DNA of 64,000 nt. Origin: Claveliimonas sp034178805. Its GTDB lineage: Bacteria; Bacillota; Clostridia; Lachnospirales; Lachnospiraceae. The position numbers and the translations under genes were made by a program. The stretch is from positions 41,622 through 105,621 of the forward strand of contig NZ_JBNPMZ010000011.1 of assembly GCF_050314255.1 (NCBI RefSeq). Reading direction: 5' to 3'. Shown here piece by piece: positions 47,601-55,045 of the stretch (within the stretch, counting starts at the first letter, position 1; each line of letters begins with the position of its first letter). The notes under the pieces are model-generated. The model was not told the DNA's origin. It saw only the letters and a list, made by a program, of their open reading frames with translations, and searched no databases.

Positions 47601-47621
47601 TTTTACAACTGTTTTTAACAT
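44613..47621 (-). CDS. Fused AllF-AllG oxamate carbamoyltransferase subunits
   Basis: This 1002-residue protein joins two subunits that are separate in E. coli. Residues about 1-580 match AllF/FdrA, a succinyl-CoA-synthetase-like fold: KKGSYQDSVVLM at the start, VMGPDCGTGI, GASGTGIQEL at 199-207, GIGGRDL, HPMIDP and the FdrA-type end NIGLKSFAEVV and PPAGGNIKL. Residues about 585-1002 match AllG/YlbE (DUF1116): HAGPPVAYADM, CHHCDAVGPMGG (674-685), MGDEFHQRN, NTPQGLYFTGY and GDSAITETFGVGG. As I recall, E. coli AllF, AllG and AllH together convert oxalurate and phosphate to oxamate and carbamoyl phosphate. AllH is encoded divergently about 9 kb away. The junction has no stop codon. The start follows GAGAGGAG. 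Confidence 0.88.
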   Translation of the reverse strand: MLKTVVKKGSYQDSVVLMLLTNEISSLEGVNKIQVMMATPANKDIFKTSGLDTEELMAATANDMVVVADIEDDAVLDVVMEKVEEFLKKQATASEGKKGAESVKSWDSALKKAPEANLAVISIPGAYAALEADRALDEGLNVFMFSDNVTVEDEKALKEKAHAKGLAVMGPDCGTGIIQGVPIAFTNKVSKGSIGIIGASGTGIQELTTIIDRLGEGVTNAIGIGGRDLNAKIGGITMMDMIDAMEDDDTVKVLVIVSKPPAKEVRDRISARLSNFSKPVVTLFVGEKPEYHEENFYHCYTLDEAARKAVSLVRGTEIPEAVADVDESEFYKVEDGKTIKAYYSGGTLANEAAMLIKDAMNCKVPPEDIEGYMLQLDGNVVVDLGDDAYTQGKPHPMIDPAKRIECMQEAVDDESTGVVLFDVMLGYGSHADMAGSLIPTIKELQAKAEAAGRKVFFISTVCGTRSDYQGYDEAVNKLKEAGVIVCENNKLACRTAIRAIGRDFEEPIKEIRAKEVVEVEKAAPSDKLRALLSEKPNIINIGLKSFAEVVEDFGCEVVQYDWQPPAGGNIKLIKTLNFLRNYEGIDEMNREVIAKVVASQPVLKDNVRAKEVIPQFAENNGKVILHAGPPVAYADMPDPMQGSCVGAVMFEEWADTEEEARRMLENGEIKFIPCHHCDAVGPMGGITSPNMAVFVVENETGGNRAYCTMNEGIGKVLRFGAYDEEVVNRLRWMRDVLGPTLGKALRSMENGLAINPLIAKAVAMGDEFHQRNIAASLAFLKEMAPIITAMDMDEKDRYDVIKFLADTDQFFLNIMMATGKAVMDDARKGTDGTIVTAMCRNGHEFGIRIAGMGDEWFTGPVNTPQGLYFTGYDADDACPDMGDSAITETFGVGGMAMIAAPAVTRFVGAGGYEDALRTSNEMMEIVIDRNPNFTVPTWNFQGICLGIDARLVVEKGITPVINTGIANKVAGRGQIGAGTVHPPIECFEKAVVAYAKKLGFEA

Positions 47622-47648
47622 GTCATTTCTCCTCTCTTTTTCCTTTTA

Positions 47649-48701
47649 TTAATCCGCAAATCTGTTCTTGTGATCCCATCTGTCGAAGTGAATAGCATCA
47701 CCTTTCAGATATTCAACGATCTCATCTACTACTTCAATTCCACCATTTTCGTAGTTCTTATTTCTTCTCATAACAGCTCTTTCGCCCGGATAATATACTT
47801 TGTCAAATCCCGGAGCCGGTTTCATAGCATCCAGCTCATCACAGGTCTGAGACATATTCTTCTTGAACTGCTCAGCGCCACAGAATCTCTCCGGATCCAT
47901 AACGATGATCATCTGTCCAAGCTCACGTCCTTTAGAGCAGTCATGATACATGGAGCTTACATGCTTACCAAACGGAACACCCAGAAGTACACCTGAGAAT
48001 ACGTCTACCATCATCATAAGTCCATATCCCTTTGCACCTGCGATTGGTGTAAGAGCATTTACTTTGTGAGGATCTGTTACAGGAGCACCATCTTCATCTA
48101 CTGCCCAGTCTGAAGGAATTTCTGCACCCTGGGATCTCTTGTCCAGAATCTTGCCCCATGCCTGTACGGTTGTTGCCATATCAAAAACAACAATACGGTC
48201 ATCTGCTGTAGGAGCTGCGAAAGAAATCGGGTTTGTTCCATAGTATGGCTCTGCTCCGCCGTACGGTACTGCCATCGGGTCAGACTGGCAGAATGTGATA
48301 GCTGCAAGTCCCTGTTTTGCACACATCTCTGTGTAGTATCCGATAGAACCTGTATGAGAAACGTTAGCCATTCCTACAACTGCAACACCATTCTCTTTTG
48401 CCATCTCAATTGCTTTTTCTGTAGCCTTTGTAGCTACCCAGTAACCAATTCCGTTATCTCCATCCATAATTCCGGAGCATGGACCTGTCTGGTTCCATGT
48501 AATGTTTGGCTCGTGAGTAATACCACCTTTGAAAATCCTCTCGCAATAATACTCTACACGAACTGCACCGTGAGATGCATATCCTCTCTCATGTGCCCAT
48601 GTGAGGATTTCAGCTGTCTGCTCAGCGTGATCTTCGCGAAGACCAGCCTGAATCATTTTATTTTTCATCAATCCTTTTAATTCTTCTCTTGAAAGTTTCA
48701 T
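47649..48701 (-). CDS. allD: Ureidoglycolate dehydrogenase
   Basis: From the ATG that gives MKLSREELKGL, like the E. coli protein, the length is 350 residues. Family features of the AllD/malate-lactate dehydrogenase fold include HERGYASHGAVRVEYYCERI, GPCSGIMDGDNGIGY, CQSDPMAVPYGGAEPYYGTNPI, FDMATTVQAWGK, KGYGLMMMVDVFSGVLLG and the end PAPGFDKVYYPGE. It oxidises ureidoglycolate to oxalurate with NAD(P). It lies between allE and the allFG fusion, in the order expected for flow toward oxamate. A start four codons upstream is possible but has its ribosome site too close. Confidence 0.93.
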   Translation of the reverse strand: MKLSREELKGLMKNKMIQAGLREDHAEQTAEILTWAHERGYASHGAVRVEYYCERIFKGGITHEPNITWNQTGPCSGIMDGDNGIGYWVATKATEKAIEMAKENGVAVVGMANVSHTGSIGYYTEMCAKQGLAAITFCQSDPMAVPYGGAEPYYGTNPISFAAPTADDRIVVFDMATTVQAWGKILDKRSQGAEIPSDWAVDEDGAPVTDPHKVNALTPIAGAKGYGLMMMVDVFSGVLLGVPFGKHVSSMYHDCSKGRELGQMIIVMDPERFCGAEQFKKNMSQTCDELDAMKPAPGFDKVYYPGERAVMRRNKNYENGGIEVVDEIVEYLKGDAIHFDRWDHKNRFAD

Positions 48702-48765
48702 TAATCCTACCATCCTTCTTTTTTATTTCATACAAAAGATATATGAAATGCAGAGTGCATTCGTC

Positions 48766-49560
48766 TTACAGCTCTACGTCTCTGTTGCAGTCTTTGGAGT
48801 AGATGTATGTAAGAGCTTCGTCACGTCCCTCATCTCCTACTGCGTAGCATGCCTGTGGGCAGTATGCATCCATAAATACATAGTCACCTTTCTGAAGCGG
48901 TACCCAGTCATTGTCCAGTCTGTACATAGCCTTTCCGGTAAGGAAATACATACCATGCTCCTGAACGTGAGTCTCAATATAACCATGAGAAGCACCAAGA
49001 TGGAATTTCAGGATATGCATGTTCATATCAAATCCGAAATCATCTGTAGGAAGGAAATTCTGAACATAGCAGTTTTCCATTCCTTCATAAGAAATCCATG
49101 GAAGTTCATTTGCATTTCCCACTACTGTGTAAGCGCTGTATCCTTCAATTGCATTGTATCTGCGTTTGTACAGATAAATCTTTGCATCTGCATCGCCTTT
49201 ATTTTCAAAGGAAACAAGATTTCCTGCCGGTGAATAAATGTATCCACCCTGTGTAAGATCAGCTTCCTTGTCAGCATTCTTTACAGATACTGCTCCTTCG
49301 ATAACATACAGGAATGTCTCAATTCCTTCTGCTCCAACCTTTGCATTCTTTCCACCTGCATGTGCAGTTACAAGATAATCTGCAAAAGAAGCTCCCATCT
49401 CAGGTGAACCAAGAATTGTTACATCACAGTTCTCAAATCCCGGAATACTGTTTTTTACCAGTCCGTCCGGTTCCAGAACAACATAGTTCTCTTTCTTAAT
49501 AATGGAACGTGTCTCCAGCATAGCATCGCGGTATCCAATCTGATTGTTTAAATAACTCAT
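48766..49560 (-). CDS. allE: (S)-ureidoglycine aminohydrolase
   Basis: The 264-residue bicupin protein has two beta-barrel halves: an N-terminal one with AGGKNAKVGAEGIETFLYVIEGAV and YIYSPAGNLVSFEN, and a C-terminal one with FDMNMHILKFHLGASHGYIETHVQEHGMYFLTG and GDYVFMDAYCPQACYAVG. The second half carries the metal-binding histidines and glutamate of the family. It binds Mn2+ and releases ammonia from ureidoglycine to give ureidoglycolate, preventing non-enzymatic decay. It is the first gene of operon A and has an AGAGAGG site. Confidence 0.93.
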   Translation of the reverse strand: MSYLNNQIGYRDAMLETRSIIKKENYVVLEPDGLVKNSIPGFENCDVTILGSPEMGASFADYLVTAHAGGKNAKVGAEGIETFLYVIEGAVSVKNADKEADLTQGGYIYSPAGNLVSFENKGDADAKIYLYKRRYNAIEGYSAYTVVGNANELPWISYEGMENCYVQNFLPTDDFGFDMNMHILKFHLGASHGYIETHVQEHGMYFLTGKAMYRLDNDWVPLQKGDYVFMDAYCPQACYAVGDEGRDEALTYIYSKDCNRDVEL

Positions 49561-49606
49561 TTCATGTACCTCTCTTTCTTGTTTTGTTTTAAAGTTTTTC
49601 TTTTAG

Positions 49607-49616
49607 TGGTCAACCA
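49607..49616. promoter_or_regulatory. TGGTCAACCA operator, operon A
   Basis: The palindrome TGGT-CA-ACCA lies 46 bases before allE and about 16 bases downstream of the predicted -10 box. An identical 10-mer occurs before operon B. GntR-family FCD regulators bind TGGT(N2-3)ACCA-like sites, so the regulator encoded at the end of this operon is the probable binder. Confidence 0.6.
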
Positions 49617-49632
49617 GTTTTTTATATTATCA

Positions 49633-49660
49633 TTATTACAGGATATCCTCATTTTTTCAA
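49633..49660 (-). promoter_or_regulatory. Predicted promoter of allantoin operon A
   Basis: On the minus strand TTGAAA and TAATAA are separated by 16 bases. The TGGTCAACCA palindrome lies just downstream, near the expected transcription start. Confidence 0.5.
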
Positions 49661-49729
49661 TGGACATTTTAGACAAATTCACGGTTTTTATTTTGTCTAC
49701 AATTCCCCCTTTTCGCATTTTGTATACTA

Positions 49730-49757
49730 TTGAAATCATTTTATATTGTGATATACT
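49730..49757 (+). promoter_or_regulatory. Predicted promoter of the alpha/beta hydrolase gene
   Basis: TTGAAA and TATACT are separated by 16 bases, giving a leader of about 110 bases. The rest of this 314-base divergent region holds the operon A promoter and operator and is otherwise AT-rich. Confidence 0.5.
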
Positions 49758-49874
49758 GTTCTGAAGAGGGATTATTCGATTCCGTTTTGAAACTATTTTT
49801 AAAATTATTTAAATATTCGCATGATTTTAACAACCACTTTTTAAAACAATTATTTCACGAAGGAGGAGAGTATT

Positions 49875-50759
49875 ATGCTGCAAAAAAGAGAACTGCGTTT
49901 ATCCGATTCTCTCTATGACAAATCTGTCACCATTTACACCGAATCCAATACCCGGCCCAAGGCCTGCATCCTCTATTTTCACGGAGGCGGACTCCTGTAC
50001 GGATCACGAAACGACCTGCCCGAGGGACATCTTCACACACTGACTCAGGCCGGCTATGCCATCGCTGCTTTCGATTATCCTCTGGCTCCCGCAGCCAAAC
50101 TTGAACTGATCCTGGAGGATGTCTGCGCATCCATTAACGACTACTGTGAGAACAGCATTACTTACGTAGAGAGCCGAATCCCCTATTTTCTCTGGGGACG
50201 TTCTGCCGGAGCATATCTGTGCCTGATTGCCGCCGCCAGCGGGAAACTGAAAACAGCGCCCGCCGGAATCCTGTCTTATTACGGATATGGTTTTCTCTGC
50301 GACGGATGGTATAACGCTCCCAGCAAATTCTACTGCAAGCTGCCGCCAGTCGGCGAATCCTGCCTGAAAGGAATCCCGGATAAGATTCATGCAAAAGGAA
50401 GCCTGGATACCCACTACAGCATCTATGTATATGCAAGACAGACCGGAACCTGGAAAGACCTCTTTTATGAAGGGCGTGACAAATTCTTTTTCCTGGATTA
50501 TTCCCTTCGGACATGTGCTTCATTCCCGTGTCCTCTGTTCTGCGCACACAGTATCAATGACACGGACGTACCTTATTCAGAATTCCTGGAGCTCTGCGGT
50601 CGCTATTCCTGCCAGAGATTTATCGCAGCTTCAAGCGAACACGACTTCGACCGCGATCCGGAAAGTCCTTATACCAGGAGACTTCTGGAAGCAACCGTGC
50701 GATTTCTGGATGAGAAACTGCCGAAATATAGTAAAATTGCGGATTCGAGAAAAAATTAA
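49875..50759 (+). CDS. Alpha/beta hydrolase of unknown substrate inside the allantoin locus
   Basis: The 294-residue protein has the alpha/beta hydrolase fold with an HGGG oxyanion motif (LYFHGGGLLYG), the nucleophile elbow GRSAG (serine near residue 112), an acid in INDTDVPYSE and a histidine in SSEHDFDRD. This resembles the hormone-sensitive-lipase/esterase group. No signal peptide is seen. It lies between the two allantoin operons on the opposite strand, with a strong GAAGGAGGAG site. It is not a known enzyme of allantoin breakdown. It could act on a ureide, an ester or a side product, or simply be a passenger. Confidence 0.75.
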   Translation: MLQKRELRLSDSLYDKSVTIYTESNTRPKACILYFHGGGLLYGSRNDLPEGHLHTLTQAGYAIAAFDYPLAPAAKLELILEDVCASINDYCENSITYVESRIPYFLWGRSAGAYLCLIAAASGKLKTAPAGILSYYGYGFLCDGWYNAPSKFYCKLPPVGESCLKGIPDKIHAKGSLDTHYSIYVYARQTGTWKDLFYEGRDKFFFLDYSLRTCASFPCPLFCAHSINDTDVPYSEFLELCGRYSCQRFIAASSEHDFDRDPESPYTRRLLEATVRFLDEKLPKYSKIADSRKN

Positions 50760-50807
50760 CAGGGGACGTAGTAAAATGCATTTTACTACGTCCCCTGTTA
50801 ATTTTTT
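50750..50807. repeat. Perfect 58-base palindrome overlapping a stop codon
   Basis: The two 29-base arms are exact reverse complements with no spacer, centred between 50778 and 50779 (core AAAATG-CATTTT, arms containing GGGGACGTAGT). It begins in the last codons of the hydrolase gene and ends in a T6 run on both strands. It can act as a bidirectional terminator and resembles the GGGGAC-type palindrome at 39356. Confidence 0.9.
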
Positions 50808-50808
50808 G

Positions 50809-50846
50809 ACGGGGCTGGTTGTACCTTACACCCAGCCCCGTTTTTC
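50809..50846 (+). terminator. Second terminator hairpin after the hydrolase gene
   Basis: The 10-base-pair stem ACGGGGCTGG/CCAGCCCCGT has a loop of 13 bases and is followed by TTTTC. It stands next to the long palindrome, giving a double stop between convergent genes. Confidence 0.8.
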
Positions 50847-50873
50847 ATGGCAACAAAAACGAATGATAATATC

Positions 50874-52235
50874 TTATTTGTCGAAAATTGTTCCTTTGCA
50901 GAACGGTTTTGATGATGGCATAACCTTCATCAGCAAGTAGTAAGCAACTCCTGTAGGAATCAAACTTACATACCATGACAGCTGCATTACCAGCAGTGAA
51001 CACAGAGAACCAAAGATGATGGCAATAACTGCTGCCCAGTTAATTCCCTTAAATGCACCCTGCTTGTCGTACATATCGTTGATATCCAGTTTCTTCTTAC
51101 GAAGGATATAGTAATCCACTGCCATAACCGCAAAGATTGGTCCAAGGAATGCGGAGTAGAACTGTGTAAAGAGATTCAGTCCTGCTGCAGACTCAGCTGT
51201 AACCAGTTTCCACGGCATTACGCAGATGGAGAGAATTCCTACCAGGATGGTTGCATGTGACCATTTCATGTGGAAGGATTCCATCAGTACGTATGACGGA
51301 GGAACGATGTTGTTCAGTACGTTTGTTGTAACCTGTGCAAATGCAATGAAGAGCAGTGTTACGATTGTAAGGAATTTGCTGTCCATTGTTGTAGAGAATA
51401 CTGCTACCGGGTCACTGTTTCCTGTTGCTGCTGTTACAAGAAGTCCGATCAGACCCATGAACAGTGTTACAGGCAGGATTGCGATTGTGTAAATGCTTGC
51501 TGCTTTTACCGGCTTAATATCATCTGTTGCATTACGTGCATAGTCAGATGCATTGATAATCATTGTAGAATAAATTCCAAGGAAGGAGGTTGTTGCTGCC
51601 CAGAATGGCATGCCCCATGTTCCTTTAATTCCCGAGAATACATCACCGATCTCTGTTGAGAACTGTGTATTTACTACATACAGCATGTAGATCAGGATTG
51701 CAATGATGAAGATACATGAAATGTTCTCCAGCCATTTGATTCCTTCGAATCCTTTGATTGCAAGTGCAACCTGAAGGATGGTAAACAGTACATATACTAC
51801 AGGCAGATTGTCAAATCCAAACAGCATCTTGAAACAGCTGTTGATTGCTCCTGCACCTACCCAGCTCTGGAATCCAAACCATACGATAGCCGGAAGTCCA
51901 CGCAGGACACCAGGAATCTTAACACCTGTTGTACCAAAACTGCTTCGAAGCTGTACAGTGAACGGAATACCATATTTGTGTCCGCAGTTACCGATGATTG
52001 CCAGTGCAATGGCGATAACCAGACATCCGATTGCCATAGCGATAACGGCCTGTGTTACAGTCAGAACACCGATCAGGCTGGCACCCATGGAGAATGTACC
52101 GATAGATACACATCCTCCCATAAAGCTTGCTGTATAAGACAGCGTACCCATGATACGTTTTTGTGTCGGCTGAAGATCCGGGTCTACATCTTTTACGAGT
52201 TCCGGATTCAGCTTCATGTTTTCAACCATACTCAT
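50874..52235 (-). CDS. NCS1-family ureide/nucleobase permease (first copy)
   Basis: The 453-residue membrane protein has about 12 helices and NCS1 signatures: GGCVSIGTFSMGASL, GLPAIVWFGFQSWVGAGAIN, INASDYARN and FAQVTTNVLNNIVPPSY. This family imports allantoin, hydantoins, cytosine or uracil with Na+ or H+. Its place after an allantoinase gene favours allantoin or a related ureide. It is the last gene of operon B and about 44% of its visible motifs differ in detail from the second copy, so the two may have different substrates (my impression, not a computed value). The ribosome site is weak (GAGAGAG). Confidence 0.85.
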   Translation of the reverse strand: MSMVENMKLNPELVKDVDPDLQPTQKRIMGTLSYTASFMGGCVSIGTFSMGASLIGVLTVTQAVIAMAIGCLVIAIALAIIGNCGHKYGIPFTVQLRSSFGTTGVKIPGVLRGLPAIVWFGFQSWVGAGAINSCFKMLFGFDNLPVVYVLFTILQVALAIKGFEGIKWLENISCIFIIAILIYMLYVVNTQFSTEIGDVFSGIKGTWGMPFWAATTSFLGIYSTMIINASDYARNATDDIKPVKAASIYTIAILPVTLFMGLIGLLVTAATGNSDPVAVFSTTMDSKFLTIVTLLFIAFAQVTTNVLNNIVPPSYVLMESFHMKWSHATILVGILSICVMPWKLVTAESAAGLNLFTQFYSAFLGPIFAVMAVDYYILRKKKLDINDMYDKQGAFKGINWAAVIAIIFGSLCSLLVMQLSWYVSLIPTGVAYYLLMKVMPSSKPFCKGTIFDK

Positions 52236-52264
52236 ACTTTTACTCTCTCTTTCTCTTTCGATAC

Positions 52265-53638
52265 TTATTTAATTTTCTTAACCAGTTCTCCTACACCTTT
52301 CTCAGCAACGATCTTGCCATCTTCTGCAATCACATTACCACGAACCAGAGTCACAACCGGAAGTCCTTTGCCTTTCAGACCAACGAAGGCTGAAATCTTA
52401 TTTACATAGAGGAGGGAATCGCTGGTGATCTCCCACTCTTTGTCTGGATCTACGATTAAGAGGTCTGCGTCAAAGCCTGCTTTGATATCACCCTTCTTGC
52501 CGTAAATTCCGAAAGCCTTAGCCGGCAGTACGGACATTGCATTGGCAATTACTGTCGGGCATACGCCACGTTTTACAACACCTTCACTGAAAGTTGCCTG
52601 GAAACCGCTCTGGATACCGGAGCATCCGCCCCATACATCAAATACAGTTTCGATCTTATTTCCAAGGATCTCGTTGTACTTCTCATCATAAGAACATGGA
52701 GAATGGTCGGAAGCGATACCGCTGAATACTCCTGCCTTTACATACTCCCACATCTCTTCTACAGCTTCTTTCGGCTGAAGAATCGGTGCACATTTGTACA
52801 GAGGTCCTTTTTCGATTACATCATCACTGGAGAATGTCAGGTAATGTGTACATGTCTCAGCTGTGATATCATATCCTTCATCCTGAGCTGCCTTGATCTT
52901 CTTAGCAACTGCCGGGTGAGATACGTGGCAGATGTGAGCCTTACATCCTGTAGCCTTTGCAATCTCAATGATCGCGTCAGTAGCAACGATCTCAGCCACT
53001 ACCGGACGGGACTCAAGGAATGCCTTCCAGTCATTGCGTCCGGCTTCCTTCATTCTCTTCTCCTGATTCTTAATGATCGCATAGTCTTCGCAGTGGAATC
53101 CAGCACGTCCGTCAAACTGTTTAATAATGTCCATAGCCTCTAAAGCCTGTCCATAATTCAGTGACTCATAGTCCGGAGATACCGGTCCGATAAAGGACTT
53201 GAAGGATACGCATCCCTTTTCATCCAGATCTTTTAAGTCATTGAAATTATAGCTTGTAAGTCCGCCCCAGAAGCAGTAGTCTACGTATGCATTCGGAGAA
53301 ACTTTCTTCTCTTTGAAATCAAAAGCTTCTGCATTTGTCATACATGGATCATTCTGAAGTGGCATATCAATAACGGTTGTATATCCGCCCAATGCAGCTG
53401 CCGCTGTGCCGTGCTCATAATCTTCACGCCACTCAAATCCCGGATCATTCAGATGTGCGTGGGTATCAATTGCTCCAGGGAATACATATTTGCCTGCTGC
53501 ATCAATGACTTTTGCTGCTTCCGGCTCCTCTCCTTTTGCAAGAACTGCTGCGATCTTACCGTCTTTTACTGCGATATTTCCTTCTGATACTGCATCAGCA
53601 GTAACAATTTTTCCATTTTTAATTAATAAATCATACAT
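52265..53638 (-). CDS. allB: Allantoinase/hydantoinase-type cyclic amidohydrolase (first copy)
   Basis: The 457-residue TIM-barrel amidohydrolase keeps the binuclear metal site: H60 and H62 in DTHAHLND, the carboxylated lysine K147 in SFKSFIG, H182 in GFHCEDY, H238 in ICHVSH and D311 in SDHSP. It would open the hydantoin ring of allantoin to give allantoate. A near neighbour in sequence space is dihydropyrimidinase, but the FKSF and SDHSP contexts and the locus favour allantoinase. It lies between the two NCS1 permeases and has a strong AGGAGG site. Two copies in one operon suggest different ring substrates or stereoisomers. Confidence 0.88.
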   Translation of the reverse strand: MYDLLIKNGKIVTADAVSEGNIAVKDGKIAAVLAKGEEPEAAKVIDAAGKYVFPGAIDTHAHLNDPGFEWREDYEHGTAAAALGGYTTVIDMPLQNDPCMTNAEAFDFKEKKVSPNAYVDYCFWGGLTSYNFNDLKDLDEKGCVSFKSFIGPVSPDYESLNYGQALEAMDIIKQFDGRAGFHCEDYAIIKNQEKRMKEAGRNDWKAFLESRPVVAEIVATDAIIEIAKATGCKAHICHVSHPAVAKKIKAAQDEGYDITAETCTHYLTFSSDDVIEKGPLYKCAPILQPKEAVEEMWEYVKAGVFSGIASDHSPCSYDEKYNEILGNKIETVFDVWGGCSGIQSGFQATFSEGVVKRGVCPTVIANAMSVLPAKAFGIYGKKGDIKAGFDADLLIVDPDKEWEITSDSLLYVNKISAFVGLKGKGLPVVTLVRGNVIAEDGKIVAEKGVGELVKKIK

Positions 53639-53658
53639 AGAGGAATCCTCCTAACATC

Positions 53659-55014
53659 TTACTCTAATGTTGTTCCTTTTCTGAAACGCTCACAGGATGG
53701 CATCTTCTTCATCAGGAAGTAGAAGATAAGTCCTGTAGGAATGGTTGCTGTAAAGAATGATACGTTTACATTGATCAGACCGATAACAGCGCCGACTGCG
53801 ATAGCGATGATTGCTGCCCAGTTCACACCTGCGTGATTTCCTTTTTCATCATACAGATCATCCAGAACTTCTTTTGTAATATTTCTCTTATGAAGAATGA
53901 AGAAGTCTGTGATCAGTACTGCAAAGATCGGTGCAAAGAATGCAGAGTAAATCTTAACAAACAGGTCAAGTCCTGCTGCTGAGCTGTCATTTGTCAGGAT
54001 CCACGGACATGTACATACTGCCAGGATACCTACCAGGATAACTGCTGTTCTGTGCTTAATCTTAAATACATCCATAAATGCATATGCAGGCGGAATAACG
54101 TTACTTGCAAGGTTGGTTGATAACTGTGCAAAGATAATGAATCCTAATGTTACAAGAAGAACTACCTTGTTATCTACCATCTGTGCAAATGCATTGATCG
54201 GGTTAGCGATACCTGTAGCTGTGGAAGCCATAGCACCGATCAGACCAAGTAATACTGTTGCAGGAACCATAGCCAGGAAGTAGGATGCTCCACGCTGTAC
54301 GGAAGAATATCCTGCCTTCACCTCACGGGAATAGTCACCGGCATTCAGCATAACTGTTGTACTGTTTCCGAAGAAAGCAATAACAGCACCGATGAATGGC
54401 ATTCCCCATGTTCCGCTGTGGCTCATAAGCTTATCACCGATTACATCACCGTACTGTGTAAGGCAGATGTAAAGCAGATAGATCATAGCTATGGAAATAA
54501 CGACACCGCCGACATTTCCTACCCATTTTGCTCCCTGGAATCCCTTGATTGACAGGAGAATCTGAATAATCTGGAATAAAATGAAGAATACCCAGATATT
54601 ATCAAATCCAAAGAACACAATGGAAATATTGTTAAGTGCTGCTCCTCCAAGCCATGTCTGGAAACCATACCATACGATAGCCGGAAGTCCACGGAGAAGT
54701 ACAGGAATTGTGCTTCCCTTTGTACCGAATGCACTCTTCAGCTGAATTGCATACGGAGCACCTGTTTTGTAACTGAACTGGTCGTTCATTGCAATACCGA
54801 TAATCAGGATCAGTGATCCGAGAAATACTGCCATGAACAGCTGCACCAGATTAAGACCCTTTTCCAGCTGAGCTGAACCCATTGTCAGAGTTCCGATGGA
54901 AATACATCCACCAAGCCAGAGCATGGTGTTGGATCCCCAGCTCATGATACGATCTTTTGGCGCGATTGGAGCCAATGAGCTGGCCTGTTTCTTTTCGTTG
55001 TTTACATCACTCAT
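53659..55014 (-). CDS. NCS1-family ureide/nucleobase permease (second copy)
   Basis: The 451-residue protein has about 12 membrane helices and the NCS1 motifs GGCISIGTLTMGSAQL, GLPAIVWYGFQTWLGGAALN, LNAGDYSREV and FAQLSTNLASNVIPPAY. It follows the second allantoinase by 31 bases and precedes the first allantoinase by 20 bases. It probably imports allantoin or another cyclic ureide. The C-terminal tail (MPSCERFRKGTTLE) resembles that of the other copy, indicating an old tandem duplication of a permease-allantoinase pair. Confidence 0.85.
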   Translation of the reverse strand: MSDVNNEKKQASSLAPIAPKDRIMSWGSNTMLWLGGCISIGTLTMGSAQLEKGLNLVQLFMAVFLGSLILIIGIAMNDQFSYKTGAPYAIQLKSAFGTKGSTIPVLLRGLPAIVWYGFQTWLGGAALNNISIVFFGFDNIWVFFILFQIIQILLSIKGFQGAKWVGNVGGVVISIAMIYLLYICLTQYGDVIGDKLMSHSGTWGMPFIGAVIAFFGNSTTVMLNAGDYSREVKAGYSSVQRGASYFLAMVPATVLLGLIGAMASTATGIANPINAFAQMVDNKVVLLVTLGFIIFAQLSTNLASNVIPPAYAFMDVFKIKHRTAVILVGILAVCTCPWILTNDSSAAGLDLFVKIYSAFFAPIFAVLITDFFILHKRNITKEVLDDLYDEKGNHAGVNWAAIIAIAVGAVIGLINVNVSFFTATIPTGLIFYFLMKKMPSCERFRKGTTLE

Positions 55015-55045
55015 AATCTCTCTCCTTTTTTCTTAAAGCGTTGTA

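Noticed and set aside
44613..47621. Calling the fusion a succinyl-CoA synthetase
   Set aside because: The N-terminal fold is related, but the FdrA-specific motifs, the DUF1116 half and the all neighbours point to oxamate carbamoyltransferase.
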